From CBDFKU01 sp965248975 (GTDB taxonomy: Bacteria; Chloroflexota; Dehalococcoidia; Lucifugimonadales; JAGWBF01), in the NCBI GenBank assembly GCA_965248975.1, contig CBDFKU010000019.1:1-64000 (forward strand): a stretch of 64,000 nucleotides of DNA, given 5' to 3'. The notes under the pieces were generated by a model, which saw only the letters and a program-made list of their open reading frames with translations, did no database searches and was not told the DNA's origin. Shown piece after piece: positions 52,090 to 60,283 of this stretch (position 1 is its first letter; each line of letters starts with the position of its first letter). The translations under genes and the position numbers were made by a program.

Positions 52090-52869
52090 CTACACCGCCA
52101 TGATGTGGTAGCCCGCGTCCACCGGGATCACCGAGCCGGTCACGCCGCTGGATAGCTCACTGCACAGGAACAGGGCCGTCTTCGCCACCTCGTCGTGAGT
52201 AATGTTGCGCTTCAGGGGAGCCCGCTCCGCGTGGACCCGCTTCATGTCCAAGAAGCCATGGATGCCCCGGGCGGCCAGGGTCTCCAGGGGCCCCGCCGAC
52301 ACGGCGTTTATCCTGATGTTGCGGTCTCCGTACTCGGCGGCCAGCTGGCGCACCTCGTTCTCCAGGGCCGCCTTGGCCGTCCCCATGATGTTGTAGCCGG
52401 GGAAGACCCGCTCCGACGCCTGGAAGGTCATCGTGATCACGCTGCCGCCTCCGGCCGCTACCATCAGGGGCGCAGCGTGGCGGACCAAGGGGACCAGGGA
52501 GTAGGCGCTGATCTCCAGGGCGAGGCGGAACCCCTCTCTGCTGGTCTCCGAGAAGGCGCCTCCCAGGTCCTCCCGGTTGGCGTAGGCTATGCTGTGGACC
52601 AGGAAGTCCAAGCTGCCGAACCGCCGCCCGACATCCTGGAACACCGCATCGATCTGGGCATCGTCGCCGGCGTCGCACTCCATGATGGGAGCGCCTTCCA
52701 GGGTCTCCGCCAGCCTGGCAACTCTGTCCCTTAGCCGCTCGTTCTGATAGGTGAGGGCCAGCTCCGCTCCGGCGTTGTGGAGGATCCGCGCGATGGCCCA
52801 GGCGATACTGCGGTCGTTGGCGACTCCGAAAACGATCCCTTTCTTTCCTGCCAGGTCGATGGGATACAC
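52090..52869 (-). CDS. fabI: Enoyl-ACP reductase (NADH), FabI
   Basis: 259 aa. Diagnostic features are GVANDRSIAWAIA (the NADH site unlike classical SDRs), SIAYANREDLGG, and the active site FPGYNIMGTAKAAL, with Tyr and Lys seven residues apart (YNIMGTAK). INAVSAGPLETLAARGI and PVDAGYHIM complete the family pattern. It reduces the enoyl double bond in type II fatty acid elongation. Start GTG 52869 is set by GGAGG five bases upstream; the open frame before it is shadow. The aldolase gene upstream runs in the same direction. Confidence 0.95.
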   Translation of the reverse strand: MYPIDLAGKKGIVFGVANDRSIAWAIARILHNAGAELALTYQNERLRDRVARLAETLEGAPIMECDAGDDAQIDAVFQDVGRRFGSLDFLVHSIAYANREDLGGAFSETSREGFRLALEISAYSLVPLVRHAAPLMVAAGGGSVITMTFQASERVFPGYNIMGTAKAALENEVRQLAAEYGDRNIRINAVSAGPLETLAARGIHGFLDMKRVHAERAPLKRNITHDEVAKTALFLCSELSSGVTGSVIPVDAGYHIMAV

Positions 52870-52925
52870 GTGGACCTCCAGAAACGGTGAGCTCAAGAGC
52901 CAAGGGGTCGGCCGAGGGCGTCGGG

Positions 52926-53699
52926 CTATGTAGTTGGGCTGGGCAGCTTTATCTGGGTAACCGCCGCTCGGGCGGCCGACTCGAGGAACCTGACGTCGCT
53001 GACGATGGGCAACCAGAGGAACCCCTCTTCGATGCGACGGTTGGCCTCCTCGGGGCCGCTGCAATGGATGCCTACCGGGATGTTGAACCGCCTCCCCGTA
53101 TCCAGCACCTGCCTGACAGCCGCCTTGTGGTCAGGGTGGGGGTTGTCGTAGCCCCCGGGCACTCCCAGGCTGGAAGCCAGGTCCTGGGGCCCGATGAACA
53201 GGGCGTCCACGCCGGGCACGTCACATATCTCGGCGATCCGCCGGACCCCGTCGGTGCTCTCGATCATGAGAACTACGGCGATCTCTTCGTTGGCCTTCTC
53301 CAGATAGTCCGGGCCTCCGTACAGGCGGCCCCGGGTGCTGCCGACGCCCCGGAACCCCTCGGGGGCGTAACGACACGCCTGGACGGCCCGCTCGGCTTCC
53401 TCCGGGGTCCTGACGTTGGGCACCACCACCCCGTAGGCGCCGATGTCCAGGACCCGCTTCAGTATCTGAGGGTCGTTCCACGGCACCCTGACAAAGGGCA
53501 CGGTGTCAGTGGTCGAGATGGCGTAGAAGCAGGCCAGCAGGCTCTCCATGTCGATGGCGTTGTGCTCCAGGTCAACGGTGAGCCAGTCGAACCCGGCATG
53601 GGAGAGGACCTCGGCCATCAGCGGGCTGCCGCTGGAGACCCAGGTGCCGATGGACGGCTCGCCCCGGCCCATCTTTTCCTTCACTATGTTTTTGCGCAT
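52926..53699 (-). CDS. HpcH/HpaI-family aldolase
   Basis: 257 aa TIM barrel. Features are SIGTWVSSGSPLMAEVLSHAGFDWLTVDLEHN, with a conserved catalytic His region, VRVPWNDPQ, and VVVPNVRTPEEAERAV. Metal-ligand acids are probable in VVLMIESTDGV (Glu) and VDALFIGPQDLASSLG (Asp). This class II family cleaves 2-keto-3-deoxy or 4-hydroxy-2-oxo acids to pyruvate and an aldehyde. It could process the end products of the sugar-acid or aromatic routes suggested by other genes here. No obvious operon partner apart from fabI. Confidence 0.88.
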   Translation of the reverse strand: MRKNIVKEKMGRGEPSIGTWVSSGSPLMAEVLSHAGFDWLTVDLEHNAIDMESLLACFYAISTTDTVPFVRVPWNDPQILKRVLDIGAYGVVVPNVRTPEEAERAVQACRYAPEGFRGVGSTRGRLYGGPDYLEKANEEIAVVLMIESTDGVRRIAEICDVPGVDALFIGPQDLASSLGVPGGYDNPHPDHKAAVRQVLDTGRRFNIPVGIHCSGPEEANRRIEEGFLWLPIVSDVRFLESAARAAVTQIKLPSPTT

Positions 53700-53730
53700 C
53701 CTGGTCCCTCTTCCTCACCTGATAGGTGGG

Positions 53731-54306
53731 CTACCGCACGCCACCCCACATCCCCCTACCCGCCTCCGCGGCCTCGCGCTCCAGGGCCGCAAAGCATCCT
53801 GCGTAGGTGATGTCGGGCTCGAAGGCGGTGGCCTCGGCGAACCCTTCCCGCACTAGCTCGGCGTTGACCAGTATACCATCGGCATACACGAAACGCAGCA
53901 GCCTGCCGAACCGGTCCTCCTTCGAGACGTCCTTCACCAGGGAGACGGTTCGTCCCTCCACCAGCCTGCGGTTGTAGTCGGTGGCCTCAGGCCCGAAGAC
54001 GTCGGGGATTCCGCGGACCTCGGGGGTATCGATGCCGATGTACCTGACCCGCCGGCCTCCCGAAACGACTATGGTATCGCCGTCGATCACCCTGATGACG
54101 CGCACCTTCTCCGCGCCGTTGCCATTGGAGAAGCTGCACCCACCACCGCCGACGGAGACAGTGCCGCCGCCCCGGCCGGTCGGGTCTAAGATAGCCGCGC
54201 ATCCGGGAGGGGCGGCCTCATCGACGCCGGAGGACTGCCAGGCCACGGACAGCATGAGCACGCAGGCTAGTAGGGGCAGGAGCAGTCGGGCCACGGGGAG
54301 TTTCAA
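53731..54306 (-). CDS. Exported thermonuclease (SNase-like)
   Basis: 191 aa. A signal-like hydrophobic stretch (LLLPLLACVLMLSVAW) and a Gly/Ser linker are followed by the OB-fold nuclease: VRVIRVIDGDTIVVSG (metal Asp), YIGIDTPEVRG (Asp and Glu), and DRFGRLLRFVYADG (Arg). The C-terminal VNAELVREGFA and GMWGG are typical. It degrades extracellular nucleic acid, likely for nutrients. The start is uncertain: TTG 54306 or GTG 54294, neither with a clear Shine-Dalgarno. Confidence 0.8.
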   Translation of the reverse strand: MKLPVARLLLPLLACVLMLSVAWQSSGVDEAAPPGCAAILDPTGRGGGTVSVGGGGCSFSNGNGAEKVRVIRVIDGDTIVVSGGRRVRYIGIDTPEVRGIPDVFGPEATDYNRRLVEGRTVSLVKDVSKEDRFGRLLRFVYADGILVNAELVREGFAEATAFEPDITYAGCFAALEREAAEAGRGMWGGVR

Positions 54307-54325
54307 GACTCTGTCAGACGACGGG

Positions 54326-54866
54326 TCAAGATCCGTGTGCCGTTAGCCCTCGGATGTCGGGCCACCCGTAAGCCACCTCGGTGAGCTGGACCCCACCGAT
54401 CTCGATGGGAGCCTGTTTCACCTCTCTACTCCCTAGAGCTTCGTAGAAGGAGCGGGCAGTCCGGTTTTTCGGCCAGGACCCAGACCAGCATCGACTCGAG
54501 GCCGAGCTGCACCAGGCGCCCGGCCGCGGCGGAGACAAGCCGCCTTCCGATTCCCTGGCGCTGATGGCTGTCGAGGATGTAGATTGCATAGAGCTTGCCT
54601 TTGTGGGAACTCTCACCGCTACGTTCAGGGCCGACGGACGGGAACCCGACCACGGGTTCCGTGGTATCTTCGGCAATACATACGAAAGTCGTATTCTCGC
54701 TCTGGACCAGCTGCCGTTCCCAGACTTCTTCGCGCTGCTCGTAGGAGAGATCATCCAGATAGTGGTCAGGCACGATGCCCGCGTAGGTCGTCCGCCAGGA
54801 GTCGACGTCCACCCTGGCGATGGCCGCTGCATCAGACACCTTAGCAGACCGAATGGTTACCGCCAT
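54326..54866 (-). pseudogene. GNAT acetyltransferase, frameshifted in a T5/A5 run
   Basis: The first 138 or so residues are a GNAT domain: MAVTIRSAKVSDAAAIARV, a YIVPDHYLDDL-like helix, and LYAIYILDSHQRQGIGRRLV (the acetyl-CoA loop with QRQGIGR). The frame then leaves at WVLAE. In the next frame it continues NRTARSFYEALGSREVKQAPIEIGG..., the usual final strand and helix, to the stop at 54326. One extra T in the five-T run at 54467-54471 explains this. A homopolymer error or a true phase-variable-type slip are both possible. Confidence 0.82.
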
Positions 54867-54908
54867 CTTCTAGCTTTCCAACGACTTCGGACAGTGAGCA
54901 AAACCCCA

Positions 54909-55496
54909 TTACCCGGCCGCCAACTGCTGCAGCGCCCGGCGTACCTTCTCCTCCAGCGGCTGGCCCGCCAGGCCGTCCAGGGACGCCAGGGTGCGGCGGG
55001 ACTCGGTGGCGGTGTAGCCCAGGGCCATCAGCGCCGATATCACGTTCCCATCGTCGCCGCCACCGAGTGCCGGAGCCCCCGCCAGCACCAGCTCGGAGAA
55101 CTTGCCCGACAGCTCCAGCACCATGCGGCCGGCGCTCTTCTTCCCGACGCCAGGCACCCTGCTGAGGGAGTCCAGGTCGCCTGTGCCTATGGCTTCGATG
55201 ACGGTCTGGGGACCCAAGGTCGAAAGTACGGCCAGGGACGTCCGGGGGCCGATGCCCGACACGCCGTTGAGCATCTGAAAGATACTGAGGGCCTCGGGGC
55301 TGGAGAAGCCGTACAGCACCGCCTCGTCGTCCCTGACGTAGAGGCGGGTATATAGATGCACCTCGTCGCCGATGTCGCCTAGCTCTTCGATGGTGGAGGC
55401 TGGCACCGACACCTGAAAACTCACGCTGCCACCGATAAGGACCTGGACCCAGTCGGGTCCCCTGGCCTCCAGGATGCCCCTGACGCCGGCTATCAA
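54909..55496 (-). CDS. ruvA: Holliday junction helicase subunit RuvA
   Basis: 195 aa. An OB-fold N terminus (GVRGILEARGPDWVQVLIGG) is followed by two helix-hairpin-helix motifs (MLNGVSGIGPRTSLAVL and LSRVPGVGKKSAGRMVLEL). The short C-terminal domain (ISALMALGYTATESRRTL) binds RuvB. RuvA tetramers hold the four-way junction for RuvB. The start is TTG 55496 with a purine-rich AGAGAGG-type sequence just before it; other starts are possible. It lies downstream of ruvC on the same strand. Confidence 0.93.
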   Translation of the reverse strand: MIAGVRGILEARGPDWVQVLIGGSVSFQVSVPASTIEELGDIGDEVHLYTRLYVRDDEAVLYGFSSPEALSIFQMLNGVSGIGPRTSLAVLSTLGPQTVIEAIGTGDLDSLSRVPGVGKKSAGRMVLELSGKFSELVLAGAPALGGGDDGNVISALMALGYTATESRRTLASLDGLAGQPLEEKVRRALQQLAAG

Positions 55497-55531
55497 CCTC
55501 TCATCCCGCCACTCGATGATTCTCTAGAGTG

Positions 55532-55620
55532 CGCTCATGGTGAGCTTGTCGAACCATGAGCGTATTAGATGAGCTCACCATGAGCGGGTCGGCCATCGCT
55601 CAGCCTGAGCTAGTCGAAGG
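55532..55620. repeat. Cluster of extragenic palindromes between ruvC and ruvA
   Basis: CGCTCATGGT (55532-55541) pairs perfectly with ACCATGAGCG (55553-55562) around GAGCTTGTCGA. A second partial unit follows, ending in GAGCTAGTCGAAGG (55607-55620). Such elements with a GAGCTTGTCGA core are common extragenic repeats. A similar unit is at 16097-16130. Transcripts through ruvC-ruvA would carry these hairpins. Confidence 0.7.
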
Positions 55621-55663
55621 CTCCACACCGCGGATAGACCGGCTGGTCGTGGGCGGGTGGACC

Positions 55664-56209
55664 TCATGGCCCGATCTCCCTCTGCAGCACGTCCTCCAGC
55701 TCCCGCTGTCGTATGTGGCACAGCGCTATGGCCAGGGCGTCGGAGGCATCCAGGGGCGAAGGAGCGGTCTCCAGACCCAGCTGAATCTGTACCATCTCCT
55801 GGACCTGCTCTTTAGAAGCGGCGCCGTAGTCGGCCACCGTCCTTTTCACCTGGGCGGGTGAGTACCGGGAAATCGGGACGGCCTGTCCGGCGGCGGCGAT
55901 AAGGACCAGGGCCTGAGCCTGCCCGACGGCCAGTGCCGGGCCGACGAACTGGGCCTCGCCTTTGCCCACGAAGGGCGACTCCACGGCGATCACGTCGGGG
56001 TGCCAGATGCTTATCATGTTCATGACGTGGGTGTAAAGCTGGTACAGGCGCTCCTCGATGGGCAGCGACGCCGAGAGGGAGATAACCCCCCAATCTACGG
56101 CCTCGGTCTGTTCCATGTGCTCCACCAAGCCGTAGCCCATTCGGACGGTGCCCGGGTCGATGCCCAGTACACGGATGCCCCGCCCCTTCCCATCACTCGA
56201 GTCGGCCAA
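55664..56209 (-). CDS. ruvC: Holliday junction resolvase RuvC
   Basis: 181 aa RNase-H-like endonuclease. The four acidic sites are visible: VLGIDPGTVRMGYG (Asp), IAVESPFVGKG (Glu) and PLDASDALAIALCH (two Asp). YSPAQVKRTVADYGAASKEQV is the DNA-binding segment. It cuts junctions held by RuvAB. The start is TTG 56209; other starts such as GTG codons downstream would remove the first residues but not the catalytic Asp. It is followed by ruvA and preceded by yebC, with a 7-bp gap. Confidence 0.93.
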   Translation of the reverse strand: MADSSDGKGRGIRVLGIDPGTVRMGYGLVEHMEQTEAVDWGVISLSASLPIEERLYQLYTHVMNMISIWHPDVIAVESPFVGKGEAQFVGPALAVGQAQALVLIAAAGQAVPISRYSPAQVKRTVADYGAASKEQVQEMVQIQLGLETAPSPLDASDALAIALCHIRQRELEDVLQREIGP

Positions 56210-56216
56210 GGAGACC

Positions 56217-56978
56217 CTAACCCTCTCCGCGGTACTTTTCCAGCACCTCGTCGGGGAAGTCAGCGTTGCTGTACACCTTCTGAACGTCCATCAGCTCTTC
56301 CAGGTTGTCCAGCAGCTTGAGGGTCTGCTCGGCGTCCTTTTCCTCCAGGGACACCGTGGTCTTGGGCATCATGGAGATCTCGGCGGAGGGGGTCTCGATC
56401 TCATGGCGATGGAGCTCGTTGCGCACCGCTTCCAGGGACTCTGGGTCGGTGTAGATCTCGACGTAGCCGTCCTCGATCTTCACGTCCTCCGCCGAGGCGT
56501 CGATGGCCAGCAGGGCAACATCTTCGGCCCGGTCTCTGTCGATTTCCAGGTTGATCACGCCCTTTTGCTCGAAGTTCCAGGCCACACAGCCGGCCTCGCC
56601 GAGACTGGCTCCCGCCCGGTTGAAAACCGAGCGGACCTCTGCCGCCGTGCGGTTGCGGTTTGGGGTCAGAGCCTGGAGCATTATGGCGGTCCCTCCGGGA
56701 CCGTAGCCCTCGTAGGTGACCTCTTCCAGATCGTCGTCGGAGTCCCCGCCGCCGGCGGCCCGGCTGATGGCCCTCTCGATAGTGTCCATGGGCATATTAC
56801 TGCCCTTAGCCTTGTCCACGGCCAGCCTGAGGCGGAAGTTGAGGTCGGCGTCGGGCCCGCCTCCGGCCCTGACGGCCAGGGCGATATCGCGGCTGAGCTT
56901 GGTGAAGAGCTGGCCCCTGCGTGCGTCGGTTGCGCCCTTGGCGCGTTTGATGGTGGACCATTTAGAGTGTCCGGACAT
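56217..56978 (-). CDS. yebC: YebC/PmpR-family protein
   Basis: 253 aa. The N terminus MSGHSKWSTIKRAKGATDARRG is diagnostic. Acidic central blocks follow (NMPMDTIERAISRAAGG and YEGYGPGGTAIMLQALTPNRNRT), then AGCVAWNFEQKGVI. Family members are described as regulators and, in mitochondria and bacteria, as translation factors that help at proline stretches. GGGAGGGAG precedes the ATG at 56978; the frame extends further but is non-coding. The yebC-ruvC-ruvA order is common in bacteria. It is divergent from ruvB. Confidence 0.93.
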   Translation of the reverse strand: MSGHSKWSTIKRAKGATDARRGQLFTKLSRDIALAVRAGGGPDADLNFRLRLAVDKAKGSNMPMDTIERAISRAAGGGDSDDDLEEVTYEGYGPGGTAIMLQALTPNRNRTAAEVRSVFNRAGASLGEAGCVAWNFEQKGVINLEIDRDRAEDVALLAIDASAEDVKIEDGYVEIYTDPESLEAVRNELHRHEIETPSAEISMMPKTTVSLEEKDAEQTLKLLDNLEELMDVQKVYSNADFPDEVLEKYRGEG

Positions 56979-57159
56979 GGCTCCCTCCCGTGGCTGTGAC
57001 AGAGGTGGTTCAACCTGAATTTTATCACCGCCCGTTAGGCCGGTCAAAGGAAGTAGATGGCAACTCTCGACGGAACGGTCCCGCACGGCGCCAGGTCCAG
57101 CTTGACTCGCCCTGATGAGCCCCATAGAATGGGCCTAGCTGGTGGGTACGCGAGAAGCG

Positions 57160-58188
57160 ATGACGGAACGAATGGTCACGGGCAAGGCCGTCCAAGAAGA
57201 CGATGCGCTGGACACCTCCCTGCGCCCCAGGCGTCTGGAAGACTTCGTGGGTCAGGAGAAGGTCCGGGAGAACCTGGCCATCTCCATGAAGGCCTCGAAG
57301 ATGCGGGGCGAGCCCCTGGACCACGTGATGATCTACGGGCCGCCGGGCCTGGGCAAGACCACTCTGGGCCACATCATTGCCCGGGAGATGGACGTCAACA
57401 TCAAGGTCACCTCCGGCCCGGCCATCGAGCGTGCGGGGGACATGGCCGCCATCCTGACCAGCGTGGGCCAGGGCGACCTGCTCTTCATCGACGAAGTCCA
57501 CCGCCTCAGTCGGGTCGTGGAGGAGGTGCTCTACCCCGCCATGGAGGACTTTTTTCTCTCCTGGGTGATGGGAAAGGGTCTGGGTGCACGAAACATCAAC
57601 CTTCGCATCAATCCCTTCACGCTGGTGGGCGCCACGACGCGCTACGCCATGGTGAGCCCGCCGCTGAGGGACCGATTCGGGTCCGTCTTCCGCCTCGACT
57701 TCTACGACACCGACGCCATGGAGGTGATCGTACAGCGCTCGGCCCGCATCTTGGACGTCGACATCGACGATGCAGGAGTCCGGTACGTAGCAGGACGCTC
57801 CCGTGGCACCCCTCGCATTGCCAACCGGCTTCTGAAGCGCACCAGGGACTATGCTCAGGTCATGGCCGATGGTAGAATAACAGGAGATTTGGCACTGGAG
57901 GCCCTGGAGAAGCTGGAAGTGGACTCCCTGGGCCTGGACGAGGTGGACCACAAGCTGATGCGGAGCATCGTCGACAAGTTCGGGGGCGGGCCGGTGGGCC
58001 TTGATACGTTGGCGGCCGCCATCGGAGAGGACGCGGATACCATCATGGACATCTACGAGCCCTACCTGCTCCAGTTGGGCTTCCTGGACCGGACGCCCCG
58101 TGGCAGGCTGGCCACCCGCCTCGCTTACCAGCACCTGGGGATAGAGTACGCCGGCAAAGGCGAGACGCCTCAAGGCAAGCTGCTGTGA
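57160..58188 (+). CDS. ruvB: Holliday junction branch-migration ATPase RuvB
   Basis: 342 aa AAA+ ATPase. Features are LRPRRLEDFVGQEKV, Walker A GPPGLGKTTL, Walker B FIDEVHRLS, sensor 1 LVGATTRYAMV, the arginine finger region PLRDRFG, and sensor 2 SRGTPRIANRLLKR. The C-terminal winged helix ends near TPRGRLATRLAYQHLG. It drives junction migration with RuvA. ATG 57160 (MTERMVTG) is preferred because it matches family N termini; GTG 57142 is the longer alternative. It is separated from ruvCA by divergent orientation. Confidence 0.95.
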   Translation: MTERMVTGKAVQEDDALDTSLRPRRLEDFVGQEKVRENLAISMKASKMRGEPLDHVMIYGPPGLGKTTLGHIIAREMDVNIKVTSGPAIERAGDMAAILTSVGQGDLLFIDEVHRLSRVVEEVLYPAMEDFFLSWVMGKGLGARNINLRINPFTLVGATTRYAMVSPPLRDRFGSVFRLDFYDTDAMEVIVQRSARILDVDIDDAGVRYVAGRSRGTPRIANRLLKRTRDYAQVMADGRITGDLALEALEKLEVDSLGLDEVDHKLMRSIVDKFGGGPVGLDTLAAAIGEDADTIMDIYEPYLLQLGFLDRTPRGRLATRLAYQHLGIEYAGKGETPQGKLL

Positions 58189-58209
58189 TAGGACCTGGGA
58201 GGTGCCGGG

Positions 58210-58866
58210 TTGCTGTATGAGCTGCGCGTCTACGATGTGATGCCCGGTCGGCTCCCCGACCTGCACCATCGGTTTACCAGTCATGCCGTAGGGATGTTCG
58301 AGAAACACGGCATCGGTCTGATGGGGGTCTGGACCGACGATATCGGGACCAGCAACCAGCTCACCTTCATCCTGACCTACGAGAGCATGGCCGACAGGGA
58401 GACCAGATGGAACACCTTCCAGGCGGATCCCGTCCAGCAAAGTGTGCGGGCCCAGCCCGATGAGAAAGGGCCTCTGGTTGCCAAGACCCGGAATACATTC
58501 ATGCGGCTTACCCCCTACTCGCCGATGCCCAAGGGTAGCGCCGCTGTCCAGGAGCTTCGCATATACGATGCCGTGCCGGGCAAGATGCAGAACCTGCACG
58601 ACCGGTTTTCCAACCATACCCTGCGTCTGTTCGAGCGGTACGGCATAGAGAACACCGCCTACTGGACCGATGAGGTGGGCACCAACAACCGGCTCTTATA
58701 CATGCTGGGTTACTCCAGCGTCGCAGAGCGTGAGAAGAGGTTCGGCGCCTTTCAGGCGGATCCCGACTGGCAGCGAGCCAGGGCGGATTCGGAGGTCGGC
58801 GGTGCCCTGGTCTTGAGGGCCCAGAGCACCATCCTCAGGCCGACGGAGTACTCGCCCAGGTCCTAG
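58210..58866 (+). CDS. Double-NIPSNAP-domain protein
   Basis: 218 aa with two tandem NIPSNAP repeats: LYELRVYDVMPGRLPDLHHRF (about 2-105) and QELRIYDAVPGKMQNLHDRF (about 113-218). Each is a ferredoxin-like fold with conserved WTD(D/E)xGTxN blocks. The two halves are clearly internal duplicates. NIPSNAP proteins are small ligand- or protein-binding barrels without known catalysis. The TTG start has GGGAGG upstream. It is 20 bp before cofG, suggesting co-expression with F420 synthesis or with an F420-using pathway. Confidence 0.82.
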   Translation: MLYELRVYDVMPGRLPDLHHRFTSHAVGMFEKHGIGLMGVWTDDIGTSNQLTFILTYESMADRETRWNTFQADPVQQSVRAQPDEKGPLVAKTRNTFMRLTPYSPMPKGSAAVQELRIYDAVPGKMQNLHDRFSNHTLRLFERYGIENTAYWTDEVGTNNRLLYMLGYSSVAEREKRFGAFQADPDWQRARADSEVGGALVLRAQSTILRPTEYSPRS

Positions 58867-58885
58867 GCGCCCATCTGCCGGAGGG

Positions 58886-60283
58886 GTGCTCCCCGACACA
58901 TGGGGAGGCGATAAGGTCGGGGACCGGTTAGCAATACGGTTGGAGGAAGCTCGTTCAGGTGATATCCAAGACGTGGCTCTAGGCAAGATGGGCTCGCAGC
59001 GGGGTGCAGGCGGGCAGGCGGTCGCGTTGCCGGGCCTGGCCGGATTCGAAGAGCTGCTGGTGGACCGCGATCCCCTGCAAGACCTGAGTAGCGGCCTGGC
59101 GGAGGTCGTCGGCAGGGCCCTGGAAGGGGAGGATATCCCTCGTGAGGAGGCCTACCGGCTAACGGAGTCGGGACCTCGGGACCTGGCCCCCCTCTGCCGT
59201 GCCGCCTCGATGTTGCGAGACAGGGGCCGGGGGCGAGACGTAAGCTTCTCCCCAAAGGTGTTCATACCGTTGACCAGGCTGTGCCGGGACTTCTGTGGCT
59301 ACTGCACCTTCAGGCAGTCCCCCTCGGAGGCGGACGAGCTTTACATGAGCCCGGAGGAGGTCCTCGCGGTGGCCAGGGCCGGTGAGCGGCTGGGGTGCAC
59401 CGAGGCCCTGTTCACCCTCGGGGAGAGGCCGGAGCAGCGCTATCCGGAGGCCAAGGAGTGGCTGAAGGCCCGCGGATTCAGGACCACGCTGGACTACCTC
59501 GGCCACGTTTCCGACCTGGTTCTTCGAGAGACTTCCCTGCTGCCCCATGCCAACCCGGGCACCATGAGCCACCGCGAGATGGAAGGGCTCAGGCCGGTGA
59601 ACGCCTCCATGGGCTTGATGCTGGAGAACGTAAGCCCCAGGCTGTCCCAGGAGGGCGGTCCCCATGAGCTGGCTCCCAGCAAACGTCCCACGGTCCGTAT
59701 CAAGACGCTGGAGATGGCCGGGGATCTTAAAATAGCCTTCACCACCGGCATCCTCATAGGGATCGGAGAGACCCTGGAGGAACGGATCGACTCCCTGCTG
59801 GCGATACGCGGTCTGCACTGCCGTTATGGTCACGTCCAGGAGGTGATCGTCCAGAACTTCAGGGCCAAGCCCGAAACAGCCATGGAGAGTCACATAGACC
59901 CCACCACCGAAGACCTCCTGTGGACGGTGGCCGTGTCGCGGCTGTTGCTGGGACCAGAGGCCAGCATTCAGGTGCCTCCGAACCTGAGCTACGATGACTA
60001 CCCAGCTTTCCTGCTGGCGGGGATCAACGATTGGGGCGGCATCTCGCCGCTGACCATCGACTACGTCAACCCCGAGGCGCCCTGGCCCCAGATAACCGAC
60101 CTTCGGTGGCGGACCGAGGAGCTGGGCTTCGTGCTCAGGCCCCGTCTGCCCATATATCCCGAATACGTGGTCGAGAAGGACGAGTTCCTTCCCGGGCCGC
60201 TGGCAGACAGGATCAGGTCCCTCGCTGACAGTGAGGGGTACGTGAAAGGGGGCATAGATCGATATGCCTGCACCACCTCTTAA
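58886..60283 (+). CDS. cofG: 7,8-didemethyl-8-hydroxy-5-deazariboflavin synthase subunit CofG
   Basis: 465 aa from GTG 58886. Residues about 125 on form the radical-SAM core, with SPKVFIPLTRLCRDFCGYCTF supplying CxxxCxxC for the 4Fe-4S cluster. TRLCRDFCGYC and FTTGILIGIGET are family hallmarks. With CofH it makes F0, the chromophore of F420, from tyrosine and 5-amino-6-ribitylamino-uracil. The N-terminal 120 residues are an unusual extension; the true start may be ATG 58988 or later. The 3' end overlaps cofH by 20 bp. CofG and CofH are separate here, unlike the fused FbiC of Actinobacteria. Confidence 0.93.
   Translation: MLPDTWGGDKVGDRLAIRLEEARSGDIQDVALGKMGSQRGAGGQAVALPGLAGFEELLVDRDPLQDLSSGLAEVVGRALEGEDIPREEAYRLTESGPRDLAPLCRAASMLRDRGRGRDVSFSPKVFIPLTRLCRDFCGYCTFRQSPSEADELYMSPEEVLAVARAGERLGCTEALFTLGERPEQRYPEAKEWLKARGFRTTLDYLGHVSDLVLRETSLLPHANPGTMSHREMEGLRPVNASMGLMLENVSPRLSQEGGPHELAPSKRPTVRIKTLEMAGDLKIAFTTGILIGIGETLEERIDSLLAIRGLHCRYGHVQEVIVQNFRAKPETAMESHIDPTTEDLLWTVAVSRLLLGPEASIQVPPNLSYDDYPAFLLAGINDWGGISPLTIDYVNPEAPWPQITDLRWRTEELGFVLRPRLPIYPEYVVEKDEFLPGPLADRIRSLADSEGYVKGGIDRYACTTS

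Noticed and set aside
57025..58617. 530-aa minus-strand frame over ruvB
   Set aside because: RuvB Walker motifs on the plus strand settle it.
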